Of a DNA stretch of 64,000 bases, positions 29,389 to 39,413 are shown piece by piece. The notes below the pieces were generated by a model, which did no database searches, had not been told where the DNA came from, and was given only the letters and a program-made list of their open reading frames with translations. This DNA is from Sphingopyxis sp. (GTDB taxonomy: Bacteria > Pseudomonadota > Alphaproteobacteria > Sphingomonadales > Sphingomonadaceae), in contig JAEMRT010000006.1 in NCBI GenBank assembly GCA_016463225.1, forward strand, positions 32,917-96,916, in the 5' to 3' direction. Every line of letters starts with the position of its first letter. Position 1 is the first letter of the stretch. The translations under genes were made by a program, and so were the position numbers.

Positions 29389-31223
29389 CAAGGCGCCACG
29401 ACGGGCAGCAAAATGCGAGATGCCTGCCCGGGGCCGAAATGCACGCAATTTTCGGCCGACCGCGGCGGTTGGTCGGGCAGGCGCCAGTCGCTGTTGGGGT
29501 TAATGTCGAAATGCGGGAAATTGCTGCTCGCGATTTCGATGCGGATGCGGTGGCCACTGGCAAACAAATTGCTCATCGGGAAGGACGCAATCTGCACCGC
29601 ATAGACCTTACCTGCCTCCATTGCCTCGGGTTCCTCGAACGAGTTCCGGAACCGCATCCGCAATATACCGTGCGCGATGTTGAGCGCATAGCCCTCGGGA
29701 TAATCGGCGCTCGGCGGATAGACGTCGACGACCTTGATCGTGAAGTCGGTATCGACTGCGCTGGAGCTCACAAACAATTCGGCGACTGCCTGACCGGTCA
29801 ATTCGACATCGGCGTCGAGCGGGTCGGTGTTGAATATCAGCACGTCGGGACGCTCGGCCAGCGGGCGATAGGGCGGCTTCGACCCAAAGAAATCCGGGCT
29901 TTCGCGCTGATCGAAGCCGCCTGCCTCCATCACCGGGGCGCCCGATGCAATCGCGCCGCCGATGGTCGGGACGGGATTGTGCGGGTCGTGGGTGAAACTG
30001 GCATATGCCGTCGCCGCGGGTTGCTCGCCCAGACAGCCATTGGTCCGCAAATAGAGCGGCTGCATCGTCACATCGGGTAGCGGCCATGCCGACGCGGTAC
30101 GCCAGCGTCCGCCATGGTCGATCCGGCCGGTGGGCAGGCGGCGACCCGACCCGCCGCCCATCGTGAAGAGATAGACGGCATCGGGCAGCGGGTCGGCAAC
30201 ATTGGCGTGCCTGAGATAATGGTCGAACCAGGCGCGGCGCAGCGCGGTGTAGTCGCCGAACTGAAAATCGAGCGTTGAGGCGGGGCCGAAATCGGCATCG
30301 CCCGAAAAGGTCAGTGATCGTTTGCCGTGCGTCCATGGCCCCATGATCAGTTTTACGGGGCCGCGTTTGCGGCCGACAAGTCCGGTGAAATTCTCGATCG
30401 CGGTCAACGCATAGGGGTCGTACCAGCTCGACATATGCACCATCGGCACATCGGCGAATTCGTCGTACCAGCCGCGCGCGTAAATGCCGCGCTGTTTCCA
30501 GAAGTCGGTGAACCGATCCTCGCCCCACTGTTCCAGGATGAAGGCTTCATATTCCGGCGCCGCGCTGATCGGCGAATGGCCCGGCGCCCAGCGATCGACC
30601 CCGATCCAGTCGCGGATATCCTGCCCCTCCAGCGCTGCTCGCCGGGCCGGATCGGCGGTCGTTTCCCGCGCCAGCAGCGCATGTTTCTGCGCCCAGGTCA
30701 GCTGTTTCAGCTCGTAGGCGCCGCCCTGACGAATGCCGCTGTGATAGGCGCTCGAAAAGCCGCCGGAATCAAGAAACATCGCGGACAGGCCCGGCGGGTC
30801 AAGCGATGCCATCGCGGCCTGAACATGCGCGCCATAGGACAGTCCTAGCGTACCGATCCGGCCATTGCACCATGGCTGAGCGCGGATCCACGCCAGCGTG
30901 TCGACGCCGTCCTCGGCTTCCGACAGATATTTGCGAAAGCCGCCTTCGGAAGCGTAGCGACCACGACAATCCTGAATGGCAAAGGCGTAGCCATGGGATG
31001 CGAATATTCGCGCGATGTCGGGTTTCGACAGCGGTTCGGTGGCCGCAACCGAAAAGTCGGCGTGGTTAGTGCCTTCCTTGTCGTAGGGGGTGCGCTCGAG
31101 CAGCACGGGCAATGGCGTCTTCAATGCACTGCTCGGAAGATAGATGTCGGTCGCCAGATGGACGCCGTCGCGCATCGGCACCATCGCGTTGCGGATCACA
31201 CCGCTCGGCTTTGCTCCGCTCAT
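29388..31223 (-). CDS. CocE/NonD family hydrolase (X-Pro peptidase S15-like)
   Basis: MRDGVHLATDIYLP; DCRGRYASEGGF; GLSYGAHVQAAMA. Confidence 0.9.
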   Translation of the reverse strand: MSGAKPSGVIRNAMVPMRDGVHLATDIYLPSSALKTPLPVLLERTPYDKEGTNHADFSVAATEPLSKPDIARIFASHGYAFAIQDCRGRYASEGGFRKYLSEAEDGVDTLAWIRAQPWCNGRIGTLGLSYGAHVQAAMASLDPPGLSAMFLDSGGFSSAYHSGIRQGGAYELKQLTWAQKHALLARETTADPARRAALEGQDIRDWIGVDRWAPGHSPISAAPEYEAFILEQWGEDRFTDFWKQRGIYARGWYDEFADVPMVHMSSWYDPYALTAIENFTGLVGRKRGPVKLIMGPWTHGKRSLTFSGDADFGPASTLDFQFGDYTALRRAWFDHYLRHANVADPLPDAVYLFTMGGGSGRRLPTGRIDHGGRWRTASAWPLPDVTMQPLYLRTNGCLGEQPAATAYASFTHDPHNPVPTIGGAIASGAPVMEAGGFDQRESPDFFGSKPPYRPLAERPDVLIFNTDPLDADVELTGQAVAELFVSSSAVDTDFTIKVVDVYPPSADYPEGYALNIAHGILRMRFRNSFEEPEAMEAGKVYAVQIASFPMSNLFASGHRIRIEIASSNFPHFDINPNSDWRLPDQPPRSAENCVHFGPGQASRILLPVVAP

Positions 31224-32758
31224 CGTGCGAGCACCGCATATGTTGCGGGCGCGCCCGGGCCAACCGGCCAATCGAAACTCGTCCAGACGGCGATCAGCGA
31301 CAGGCCGGTGATCCCGATCGCGATCGAAAAGGGCAGCATCATCGCGATGAGCGACCCGACGCCGAAATCCTTACGCCACCGCTGCGCCAGCACAAGGACA
31401 AGGACGAAGTTTGCTGCGACCGGGGTCACGATGTTGAAGATGGAATCGCCCATGCGATAGGCGGCGGTCGTCATTTCGGGCGATACGCCGAGCAACATCA
31501 GCATCGGCACGACAATCGGCGCCATCGCGCTCCACTTTGCCGAGGCCGAGCCGATCACGAGATCAAAGATGGACGACATCAGCAGCAGCAGGATCAGCAG
31601 TGCGGGGGTCGCCAGTTGCTGCGCGCGCAGCCAGTCGGCACCGTTGATCGCCATCACCGGCCCCAGGTTCGACCAGGCGAACATTGCGATAAAATGCGCG
31701 GCGAAAAAGGCGATGACCAGAAACGGGGTCATGGTCGCCAGTCCCGCCGTCATCATCCGCACGACATCGCGGTGCGATGTGATCGATCCCGTTGCGGCGC
31801 CATAAGTCCAGCCGCAGACGAGGAAAAGCAGCATGAAGGCCGCGACAAGCGAGGCATAGAAGGGGCTGTAGCGCGCCGGACCGGCTGCCGCCTCGTCGAC
31901 CAGCGGGGTGTAGCCCGGCCACAGGGTCAGCGCAGCGAACAGCACGGTGATCGCCAGCGCGGCGATACCGGCGTGGCGCAGGCCCTTTGCTTCCCCCTCG
32001 GCCGTCGCTTCGGCGGGGCCGTCGCCTTGTGGCGGGGTGCCGGTCCATGGCCCGAGCCGCGGTTCGACGATCCGGTCGTTCACATACCAGGTCACAGGGA
32101 TCAGCAAGATTCCGAGCGCAGCGGTGAACCACCAGTTGCCCAGCGGGTTGAGCATATGACCTGGCACCAGCAGCGCCGCCGCCGACTTGGTGATGCCCAG
32201 CATCAGCACATCGAACTGGCCGGGTACCAGATTGGCCGCGAACGCGCCTGATATGCCGGCATAGGCGATCGCCATTCCGGCTAGCGGGTGGCGTCCGGCG
32301 GCGGCAAAGACGATCGCCGACAACGGGATCAGCACGACATAGGCGGCGTCCGCGGCCTGATGCGACAGCAATCCGATCAGAAAGATCGCGGGGCTGAGGA
32401 AGCGGTTCGACACGCCGCGCATCGCGCGCGTCATCAATGCGGTGAACAGTCCCGACCGTTCGGCGACTGCCGCCCCCAGCATGACGACCAGGATCAGCCC
32501 GAGCGGCGGAAAATGCGCCATGGTTTCGGGCATGCTGGTCAGCAACTGTGCGACATTGTGCTCTGACAACAGGCTTTTGGCGACCAGCACGTCGCCCGTA
32601 ACCGGATTGACCGCGCCCCAGCCGAGCGCGGCCGCCACCGCCGACACCGCAACGAGCAGCGCGATCAGGCCCAGAAAAATGAAGACCGGATCGGGCAGGG
32701 CGTTGCCCCAGCGTTCGACCCGGTCGAGCCATTTGCCCGTTTTTCTATCCGCTGGCAT
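31220..32758 (-). CDS. AbgT family transporter
   Basis: LDRVERWGNALPDPVFIFLGLIALLVAVSAVAAALGWGAVNPVTGDVLVAKSLL. Confidence 0.9.
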   Translation of the reverse strand: MPADRKTGKWLDRVERWGNALPDPVFIFLGLIALLVAVSAVAAALGWGAVNPVTGDVLVAKSLLSEHNVAQLLTSMPETMAHFPPLGLILVVMLGAAVAERSGLFTALMTRAMRGVSNRFLSPAIFLIGLLSHQAADAAYVVLIPLSAIVFAAAGRHPLAGMAIAYAGISGAFAANLVPGQFDVLMLGITKSAAALLVPGHMLNPLGNWWFTAALGILLIPVTWYVNDRIVEPRLGPWTGTPPQGDGPAEATAEGEAKGLRHAGIAALAITVLFAALTLWPGYTPLVDEAAAGPARYSPFYASLVAAFMLLFLVCGWTYGAATGSITSHRDVVRMMTAGLATMTPFLVIAFFAAHFIAMFAWSNLGPVMAINGADWLRAQQLATPALLILLLLMSSIFDLVIGSASAKWSAMAPIVVPMLMLLGVSPEMTTAAYRMGDSIFNIVTPVAANFVLVLVLAQRWRKDFGVGSLIAMMLPFSIAIGITGLSLIAVWTSFDWPVGPGAPATYAVLAR

Positions 32759-32843
32759 TGCCCCGCCGCCCCGCAAAATGTTCACCGATGCCGTTCCGCG
32801 CAGCGCCGCCCCAAAACAGACCGGCGCCGGACGGATGCCTTGC

Positions 32844-35753
32844 TTACATCTTGACCGAGAAGCGGGCGTAGAAGAACCGGCCGCGCGCGTCATAGGTATA
32901 GATGTCATAATTGATCGGTGCGTTGGCGTAAGAAGCGGGCGGCTGCTTGTTGAACAGATTGTTGATCCCCAGATTGAACCGTGCCGCATCGTCGTTGATG
33001 CCGAAACCGATTTCGGCGTCGGTGTAGATGATCGACCGGGTGCGCGCGTCCTTGACCGCGTTGACGACGTCGGTGGTCGGGCCGATGTAGCGCGCGCGCA
33101 GCGTCATATCGACCGTGTCGCCGATCCAGCCGAGCGATGCCTGCCCTTTCCAGCGCGGATAGGTCGAGCGCGGCTGGTCGCCCTTGCCGGCGCGTTCGTC
33201 GACGATGGGGTCGCCACCCGCCGGATTGGGCGAGGTCGTCTTGAACGAGTTGAGATAGGACGCATCGACCATCGTCGTGAACCGCCCGATGCCGGTATTG
33301 AAGTCATAGCGCAGCGTCGCGTCGACCCCGTCGGTCTCGATCGAGTTCAGATTTTGCGCGCCCTGGAGCAATTCGAGGATTGCGCCCGTGCCGGCGTCAC
33401 GGCTCACCAGATCGCAAAACACATCGCCGCGCAGCGCACACAGCTGCATGATCTGGGTCGCCGACTGCGATGCGATCGCATTCTTGATCTTGATCTTGTA
33501 ATAATCGACGGTCAGCGACAGGCCGCGGATACCGCGCGGCGAGATTGCGACCCCGGCGCTGAAGGTGTCGGCGGTTTCGGGCTTCAGGCCGGTGTTGCCG
33601 CTGATGACCCCCGGAATCAGGCCGTTCAGATTGAAGTTGGCCTGATTATAACCGGTGGGAACCCCGGCGCATCCCGGGCGGCCCGGGTTGGCGGCGGCAC
33701 CGCCATTACAGGGGTCGGTCCCCTGAAAGCTCGTTTGCCGGGCGCCCTGATACAGCTCGAGGATCGACGGCGCGCGAAATCCCTGCGAGTAGGTGCCGCG
33801 CAGCAATATGTCCTCGATCGGACGGTAGCCGATTCCCGCCTTGAGCGTCGTCTTGCTGCCGACCGTCGAATAGTCCGAATAGCGCGCCGCAAGGCTGACA
33901 TCGAGGCTTTGGGCGAACGGCTGGTCCTTGAAGATCGGGATGTTGAGTTCGCCATAGGCTTCGTGAAGATCATAGCTGCCCACGGTTGCCGTGCGCGTCT
34001 GTCCCGTCGTTTTGGTGTACAGCGACGCGTTCAGGTAGATCGGCGGCGCATTGACGATCGGATCCGGCGCATCAACGCCGCGATTCTGGCGATATTCATA
34101 CCCCACTGCGAGCGCGACCGGCCCGGCCGGCAGGTCGAACAGATTGCCGGTGACGTTGAATGCGGCATTGTACAATTCGGTGCGGTTATATTCGCGCGTG
34201 GTGAAGCGGATATAGTCGGCCTGCTGCGCAGTCATCGGCGCGAACAGGTTGATCGGCACGCACCCCGCATTGGCGGCGCACGTCGCAAGCGATCCCAGGC
34301 CGAGGAACAGATTGTCATAGTTTATGCCATTTTCGGCGATCGTATGGATGCTGTTCTTTGAATAGGAACCAAAGACGTCCCAGCGCCATTCGCCGCCCAG
34401 GATCGGCAGGATGCCGTCGACGCCGACCGACACGCGGAAGGTTTCGACATCCTGCCCGTTGTTACGGTTGCCGACGTCGCTCATCACCTTGCGGATGCGC
34501 CAGGCGCTGTTGGCGGCAAAGCCGATGGCATTGGCGGCAGGAACACCATTGGCGGTGCCGAACGGGTTGAACGCCTGGTTGTTGGGAATGGCAAAGCCGC
34601 GCACCGTCCCGGCGCTGCCGCCGACGTCGAGCAGCACGGGCGAGAACAGCTGGTTCGATTTGCGCCGGTTATAGACGCCCTCGATCTTGATCGTCGCATC
34701 TTCGGTCAGTTCATAATCGAACCGGCCGTACACCCCGTACCGCTCCGACGGGCCGGTCGAGTAGATGCCCTGCGCCTGCGTGTTATAGGCATCGCCCGGC
34801 AGCGCCCCGACGTGGAATGCGTTGTCGGCCTGATTGCCCGCGCCGATCGCGGCACCATTGTTCAGCACGATCGGATTGGCGCTGCTCGCAAAGCCTGCGG
34901 CGGTGCCGAAATAGGCGTTGTTGGCGAGCCCCGGCAGGATGAACAGGCCGTTGGGATTGGTGCCAACCGCGGTTTGGGGAACCAGCGTCAGCGTGGTCAG
35001 GTCGCGCGCATCGGTACGGATCGGGCGCGACTTGAAATAGCTGCCCGACAGGATCACCGACGCCCGGTCCCACGTCTTGCCGACCGTTAGCATGCCGCCA
35101 ACTTCGGCGCCGTCGCCGCGGCTGGTGACGCCAGCGCGCACCGACCCGCGCAGTCCGTCGAAGGGCTGGACCGTCTTGATGTTGACGACGCCCGCAATCG
35201 CGTCAGCGCCGTAGATGGCCGATGCGCCGTCCTTCAAAACCTCGATGCCATCGATCATGCCCTGCGGCAGCGTGTTCAGATCGACGAAATCGCGAAAGCC
35301 GCGCTGGCCGACGCCGTCGACCCAGCGATGTCCGTCGACGAGCACGAGCACGCGGTTGCCGCTACCCTCGGCCCCGCCCAGATAGCGCAGGTTGATCGAG
35401 CTGGCGCCATAGGACGTCCCCTGCGTCCCGTTGGAATTGAGGCTGACTCCGGCGGACGGGATTTTCTGGAGCAGGTCGCCGATCGACGAGGTTCCCGACC
35501 GGGCGATATCGTCCGAGGTGATCGTCAGCAGCACGCCGACCGAGTCAGCATCCTTGCGGCTGATCCGCGATCCCGTGACGATGATATCGCCACCGCTATC
35601 GGCGTCGGCTTCGGCGTCCGCAGCAGCGACGTCTTCGGCGTCCTGCGCCTGCGCCATGGTCGGCCAGGCCAGCGCGGCCAGGCTGATGCTCGCTGCGGCC
35701 GCGAATTTTGCGAGACGGCGTTGCCGGTCGCCGTGAACGATTGCACTGGTCAT
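32844..35753 (-). CDS. TonB-dependent receptor
   Basis: GGDIIVTGSRISRKDADSVGVLLTITSDDIARSGTSSIGDLLQKIP; terminal FFYARFSVKM. Confidence 0.93.
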   Translation of the reverse strand: MTSAIVHGDRQRRLAKFAAAASISLAALAWPTMAQAQDAEDVAAADAEADADSGGDIIVTGSRISRKDADSVGVLLTITSDDIARSGTSSIGDLLQKIPSAGVSLNSNGTQGTSYGASSINLRYLGGAEGSGNRVLVLVDGHRWVDGVGQRGFRDFVDLNTLPQGMIDGIEVLKDGASAIYGADAIAGVVNIKTVQPFDGLRGSVRAGVTSRGDGAEVGGMLTVGKTWDRASVILSGSYFKSRPIRTDARDLTTLTLVPQTAVGTNPNGLFILPGLANNAYFGTAAGFASSANPIVLNNGAAIGAGNQADNAFHVGALPGDAYNTQAQGIYSTGPSERYGVYGRFDYELTEDATIKIEGVYNRRKSNQLFSPVLLDVGGSAGTVRGFAIPNNQAFNPFGTANGVPAANAIGFAANSAWRIRKVMSDVGNRNNGQDVETFRVSVGVDGILPILGGEWRWDVFGSYSKNSIHTIAENGINYDNLFLGLGSLATCAANAGCVPINLFAPMTAQQADYIRFTTREYNRTELYNAAFNVTGNLFDLPAGPVALAVGYEYRQNRGVDAPDPIVNAPPIYLNASLYTKTTGQTRTATVGSYDLHEAYGELNIPIFKDQPFAQSLDVSLAARYSDYSTVGSKTTLKAGIGYRPIEDILLRGTYSQGFRAPSILELYQGARQTSFQGTDPCNGGAAANPGRPGCAGVPTGYNQANFNLNGLIPGVISGNTGLKPETADTFSAGVAISPRGIRGLSLTVDYYKIKIKNAIASQSATQIMQLCALRGDVFCDLVSRDAGTGAILELLQGAQNLNSIETDGVDATLRYDFNTGIGRFTTMVDASYLNSFKTTSPNPAGGDPIVDERAGKGDQPRSTYPRWKGQASLGWIGDTVDMTLRARYIGPTTDVVNAVKDARTRSIIYTDAEIGFGINDDAARFNLGINNLFNKQPPASYANAPINYDIYTYDARGRFFYARFSVKM

Positions 35754-35906
35754 CGATAAGCCCCCAAATTTGTGATGTCCCGACCAGCTTAGAGCGAAGT
35801 GCGACGCGGAAAAATATTATGACACTCCGTGATGCTATCATAACGAAAGTGCATGGCGTTGCCGGTGAATGCGCAATCTTTGTATGAGGAGGCAGGGAGG
35901 CGAAAT

Positions 35907-37067
35907 ATGGGTTTCGATCTATTGCGCGTACCAACGCGCCGGCATCTGATCGCAGCAGGCGTGTCGATCGCCTTCTTTCCGTTGCCCGCAGCGGCGCGGC
36001 CGGCACCGCTGCGGATCAGCCTGCTCGGGCAGGCGCTGATCAAGACTGACCTTCGCGTGATCGGCTGGCCAGCCATGGGCGATTTCCGGCGCCTGCTCAA
36101 AGGCAGCGATGCCGTCTTTACCGATCTGGAGACGGTGATCGCCGGACCACTGTCCGGGCAATCGACCCGGCCTGCGGACAGTGAGGTGCTGCATATTGGC
36201 GCGCCCGAGGTCATCGATTGCCTGCAGGCGATTGGCGTGAACATTGTCGCGACATCCAACAATCACGCCTGGGATCTCGACGCGGGCGGAATCTTGTCGA
36301 CGATCGATGCGTTGAAAATGCGCCGGCTGGCCTTCGCCGGATCGGGGCCAGACCTGGTATCGGCCAGCGCGCCGGGCTATTTGAAGGGACGAAAGACGGT
36401 GGCGCTTGTCGCCGCGGCCGCCGGTGCGATCCGCGACGGCGCCGCGGCGACAGCGACCCGACCGGGGGTCAATGAATTGCGGCGCGGCGCCGACGGCGCG
36501 CTCGATGCCATTGACGTCGAACGCTATCTTGCGGCCATTCGCCTTGCGGCATCGACCGGGGCGATCGTGATTGCCTATCTGCACAGCCATTATTGGGAAC
36601 CGAAGAAATCAGACACGCCGGAATGGCAGCGCGATCTGGCGCGCCGGGCGATCGACGCGGGGGCAGTCACCTTTGCCGCGCACGGCGTACCCGAACTGCA
36701 AGGCATCGAATATTATCGCGGCGCGCCGCTGTTCCATGGGCTCAGTTCGTTCATCTTTCAGTCGAAGAAACCCGATGACGCCTATGGACCCGAAGCGTGG
36801 CAGTCGATCATCGCGCAGCTCGAAATCGACCGCGGCGCGGTCACCCGAACCCAAATCATCCCTGTCCAGCTCGATGGAAAGGGCGTGTTCCACGATGGTT
36901 CGCTGGTCCGTGGCACCCCGATGCTCGCCGACATCGGGCAAGCGCCGGCCATCATAGATCGTGTCACAGCTCTCAGCGCGGTTCTGGGAAATTCCGTGAG
37001 CTTTCGGCAAACGTCGATGTCCGGCAGGCGGTTTCTACGTTCAACAATCGAACTGCGGCCACAATAG
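35907..37067 (+). CDS. CapA family protein (poly-gamma-glutamate synthesis CapA-like)
   Basis: SDAVFTDLETVIAGP; VNIVATSNNHAWDLDAGGILSTIDAL; YLHSHYWEP. Confidence 0.85.
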   Translation: MGFDLLRVPTRRHLIAAGVSIAFFPLPAAARPAPLRISLLGQALIKTDLRVIGWPAMGDFRRLLKGSDAVFTDLETVIAGPLSGQSTRPADSEVLHIGAPEVIDCLQAIGVNIVATSNNHAWDLDAGGILSTIDALKMRRLAFAGSGPDLVSASAPGYLKGRKTVALVAAAAGAIRDGAAATATRPGVNELRRGADGALDAIDVERYLAAIRLAASTGAIVIAYLHSHYWEPKKSDTPEWQRDLARRAIDAGAVTFAAHGVPELQGIEYYRGAPLFHGLSSFIFQSKKPDDAYGPEAWQSIIAQLEIDRGAVTRTQIIPVQLDGKGVFHDGSLVRGTPMLADIGQAPAIIDRVTALSAVLGNSVSFRQTSMSGRRFLRSTIELRPQ

Positions 37068-37153
37068 TTTCGGATTGTCGAAGGTCTGTTGTCATGAAAG
37101 AATGCGCGAAAGCGACCTGGCCGCAAGCGGCCACTACCGTCTCTCGGTGCCCA

Positions 37154-38176
37154 TCACCCTTTCGTCACCTCGACAACAGTCGCCCCGTTCGACCTTTCGC
37201 TGGTTCGAAATCCAACGCCGGTAAACCTATCGATCAATGCCGCCGCAGTCAGCGTGTGCTGGCTCAGTTTTACCGTGGTAAATGCACCCCGCCGCGCAAT
37301 GGCAAAGGGCAGTAGCAGTTGATCCTGCAAATAGGGGCCGGCGAAAGCCTCGCAGGCGAGGTAGCCTGCCATACGCTTGGCCGCCGTCTTAGCAAGGCGC
37401 TCCGCCGGGACGCCGATCTTGCCGAACGCTGAGATGATCTCGGTGACGTTCTCGAAAGCCGCCTCAAGCAGCAGCGCGTTGCCCGGCCCGTGGTCGGCAG
37501 GAAGCTGGCGCGTTGCGAAGGCATCGTCGGGCCAGTCAGCCAAAACCTTGCGCGCGCTTTTCAGCTCGCGGTCGGCTACATCGAAGGGGATGCCGGCGAC
37601 AATCGCCGTCGCTTGTACGCTGCGCAGCGCCCCGCGATCGATGCAGTCGACCGGACGAAGCGGCGCGGGAGCAATATCGACCTCAATCCGGCCGCCGCCC
37701 CGCGGGAAAAAGCCGTGGCGGATCAGCCGCGCCGACACGGCCGGACCCATGCGGTTGACCACCGGCAGCAGCGTGCGTTCGAGGAATTCGAACGGCGGGG
37801 CAGCCATCGCATGCGTTCCGCCCTCGATGACGAGACGCGACGGAGCGTCGGCCAGCATCAGCGGCACGAGGATCGTCTGGAGAACCAGTCCGGTGCTGCC
37901 CGCCGTGCCCACCGCGAAATGATAGTCGCCGGGCGTCACGCGACCGGGGCGGAAGGAAATGCTGTTCGATCCGACGGCCAGCCCGCTGCATTCGGCCGCG
38001 CCGATCACGCACGCCGCTTCGATCGCGGTCACATGCTGGCGCATGAGCCCCGGCTTCTCGCGCCCGCGCCGGATGTTTTCGATCGTGAAGGGCTCGCCGG
38101 TCAGCAGCGAAAGCGCGCAAGCATAGCGCAGCACCTGTCCCCCGCCTTCGCCTTCAGAGCCGTCGATGATGATCAT
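37154..38176 (-). CDS. rtcA: RNA 3'-terminal phosphate cyclase
   Basis: MIIIDGSEGEGGGQVLRYACALSLLTGEPFTIENIRRGREKPGLMRQH; HGFFPRGGG. Confidence 0.95.
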   Translation of the reverse strand: MIIIDGSEGEGGGQVLRYACALSLLTGEPFTIENIRRGREKPGLMRQHVTAIEAACVIGAAECSGLAVGSNSISFRPGRVTPGDYHFAVGTAGSTGLVLQTILVPLMLADAPSRLVIEGGTHAMAAPPFEFLERTLLPVVNRMGPAVSARLIRHGFFPRGGGRIEVDIAPAPLRPVDCIDRGALRSVQATAIVAGIPFDVADRELKSARKVLADWPDDAFATRQLPADHGPGNALLLEAAFENVTEIISAFGKIGVPAERLAKTAAKRMAGYLACEAFAGPYLQDQLLLPFAIARRGAFTTVKLSQHTLTAAALIDRFTGVGFRTSERSNGATVVEVTKG

Positions 38177-38955
38177 TCTTCGTCTACCAGTTCCAGAAAC
38201 AAGTCGTTTGCGTCTGCCGCAAAAGCTTCGATTGGCGGTCGCGCCGGCACCTCGCCGGCACGCGCCAACTCGTCCGCGATCAGCGCGTCGATCTCGGGCA
38301 CGCGTGCGATCGGTCCCGCCTCGCGCGTGTCCGCCTTCATCGCCACCAGCTGCTCGATCTCTTCGATGGCCGAAGACGAAAGGTCAGCCTCCGCCATCAG
38401 CTGCTGCAACTGCATCGGCGGCCGGCGGGATGGATCGCGCCGCAGTACACGGATCGCCAAGGCAGGGCGCAGCGCATAGAAATAGCGCTTTACCGCCACT
38501 TCGCTCTCATCCTGCAACCAGCGCGCAATCGCGGTCCGGCCAAGCTTGGCATAATGCAGCGCAAAACCATTCGGATCGAAGTGGCGGTCCTTCAGTTCAG
38601 CCATCCGCGCGATCACGGGATGGGCATTGCGATACTCGATCGGCGATCCGATCCATTCGGAGAGCACCGAATTGTTGCGCAGCATTAACCCCAGCGCCTT
38701 GCGGATATCCCAGCCGTTCAAGTCGATCTCGTCGACGATCGGCCGCTTGATCACGTCACGCACCGGGCTGAGCGCCAGATAGTCGCGGCGCGGCCGGACA
38801 TAGAGAAAGCGCACGTCATAATCGCTGTCGGGCGACGGGAAACCCCACGCCCGCGACCCCGATTCGATCGCGAGCAACAGGCGCACGCTGTCCTCCGCCT
38901 CGACGGCGGACAGGCGGGTTTCGATTTCGCGGCGCACGGAAGCCCCAATGGTCAT
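38173..38955 (-). CDS. Nucleotidyltransferase of the RlaP type (RNA-repair-associated pol-beta family)
   Basis: IESGSRAWGFPSPDSDYDVRFLYVRPRRDYL; ATGA overlaps on both sides within the rtc operon. Confidence 0.85.
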   Translation of the reverse strand: MTIGASVRREIETRLSAVEAEDSVRLLLAIESGSRAWGFPSPDSDYDVRFLYVRPRRDYLALSPVRDVIKRPIVDEIDLNGWDIRKALGLMLRNNSVLSEWIGSPIEYRNAHPVIARMAELKDRHFDPNGFALHYAKLGRTAIARWLQDESEVAVKRYFYALRPALAIRVLRRDPSRRPPMQLQQLMAEADLSSSAIEEIEQLVAMKADTREAGPIARVPEIDALIADELARAGEVPARPPIEAFAADANDLFLELVDEE

Positions 38956-39374
38956 GTCTCCAACTTTCTCAATTCCGTTCCATCGGGATCCGCGATGAAC
39001 AAATAAGGTGTCCAGCAATCGGTCATCTTCGTGCCAATCTCTGCCTTGCAGGATTTGCAACGAATATTCGGGCCACCACATCCGGAAAGGCCACAGCATC
39101 CGCCGAGACGGCGAGAATCCCCGACCAACTCGGTAAAGGCCTCGACGTCGTCGGGATTGGTCCAAATCTGCGCTACGAAATCGAGCGAATTGGGTTCGTC
39201 GAACGATGTGATGAATGGCTTATCGGATTTATAGGCCGTACCATGATCGGTCACCGGCTGCTGGTCGGCAAGCGTCGGCGCTTCGACCGCCGGATCCTTC
39301 GTCGAAAGAAAATTCAATTCATTCGACAATGGCGCGCCGCAAGTTGTGCAAAATAATTGGCCCTTCATCGTCAT
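38952..39374 (-). CDS. Small Cys-rich hypothetical protein (zinc-ribbon-like) in the rtc operon
   Basis: FCTTCGAPL; RLGGCCGLSGCGGPNIRCKSCKAEIGTKMTDCWTPYLF; ATGA overlap with rlaP-like gene. Confidence 0.75.
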   Translation of the reverse strand: MTMKGQLFCTTCGAPLSNELNFLSTKDPAVEAPTLADQQPVTDHGTAYKSDKPFITSFDEPNSLDFVAQIWTNPDDVEAFTELVGDSRRLGGCCGLSGCGGPNIRCKSCKAEIGTKMTDCWTPYLFIADPDGTELRKLET

Positions 39375-39387
39375 ATCCCCGATAGCG

Positions 39388-39413
39388 GCGTGAAGGGGAT
39401 CACCCCTTCACGC
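39388..39413 (-). promoter_or_regulatory. 11-bp perfect hairpin with the rtcB stop codon in its loop
   Basis: Minus strand GCGTGAAGGGG-TGAT-CCCCTTCACGC. Confidence 0.6.

Noticed and set aside
32442-34361. 639-aa plus-strand ORF
   Set aside because: Antisense to the AbgT gene start and the TonB receptor; Arg/Asp/Gly-rich shadow ORF.
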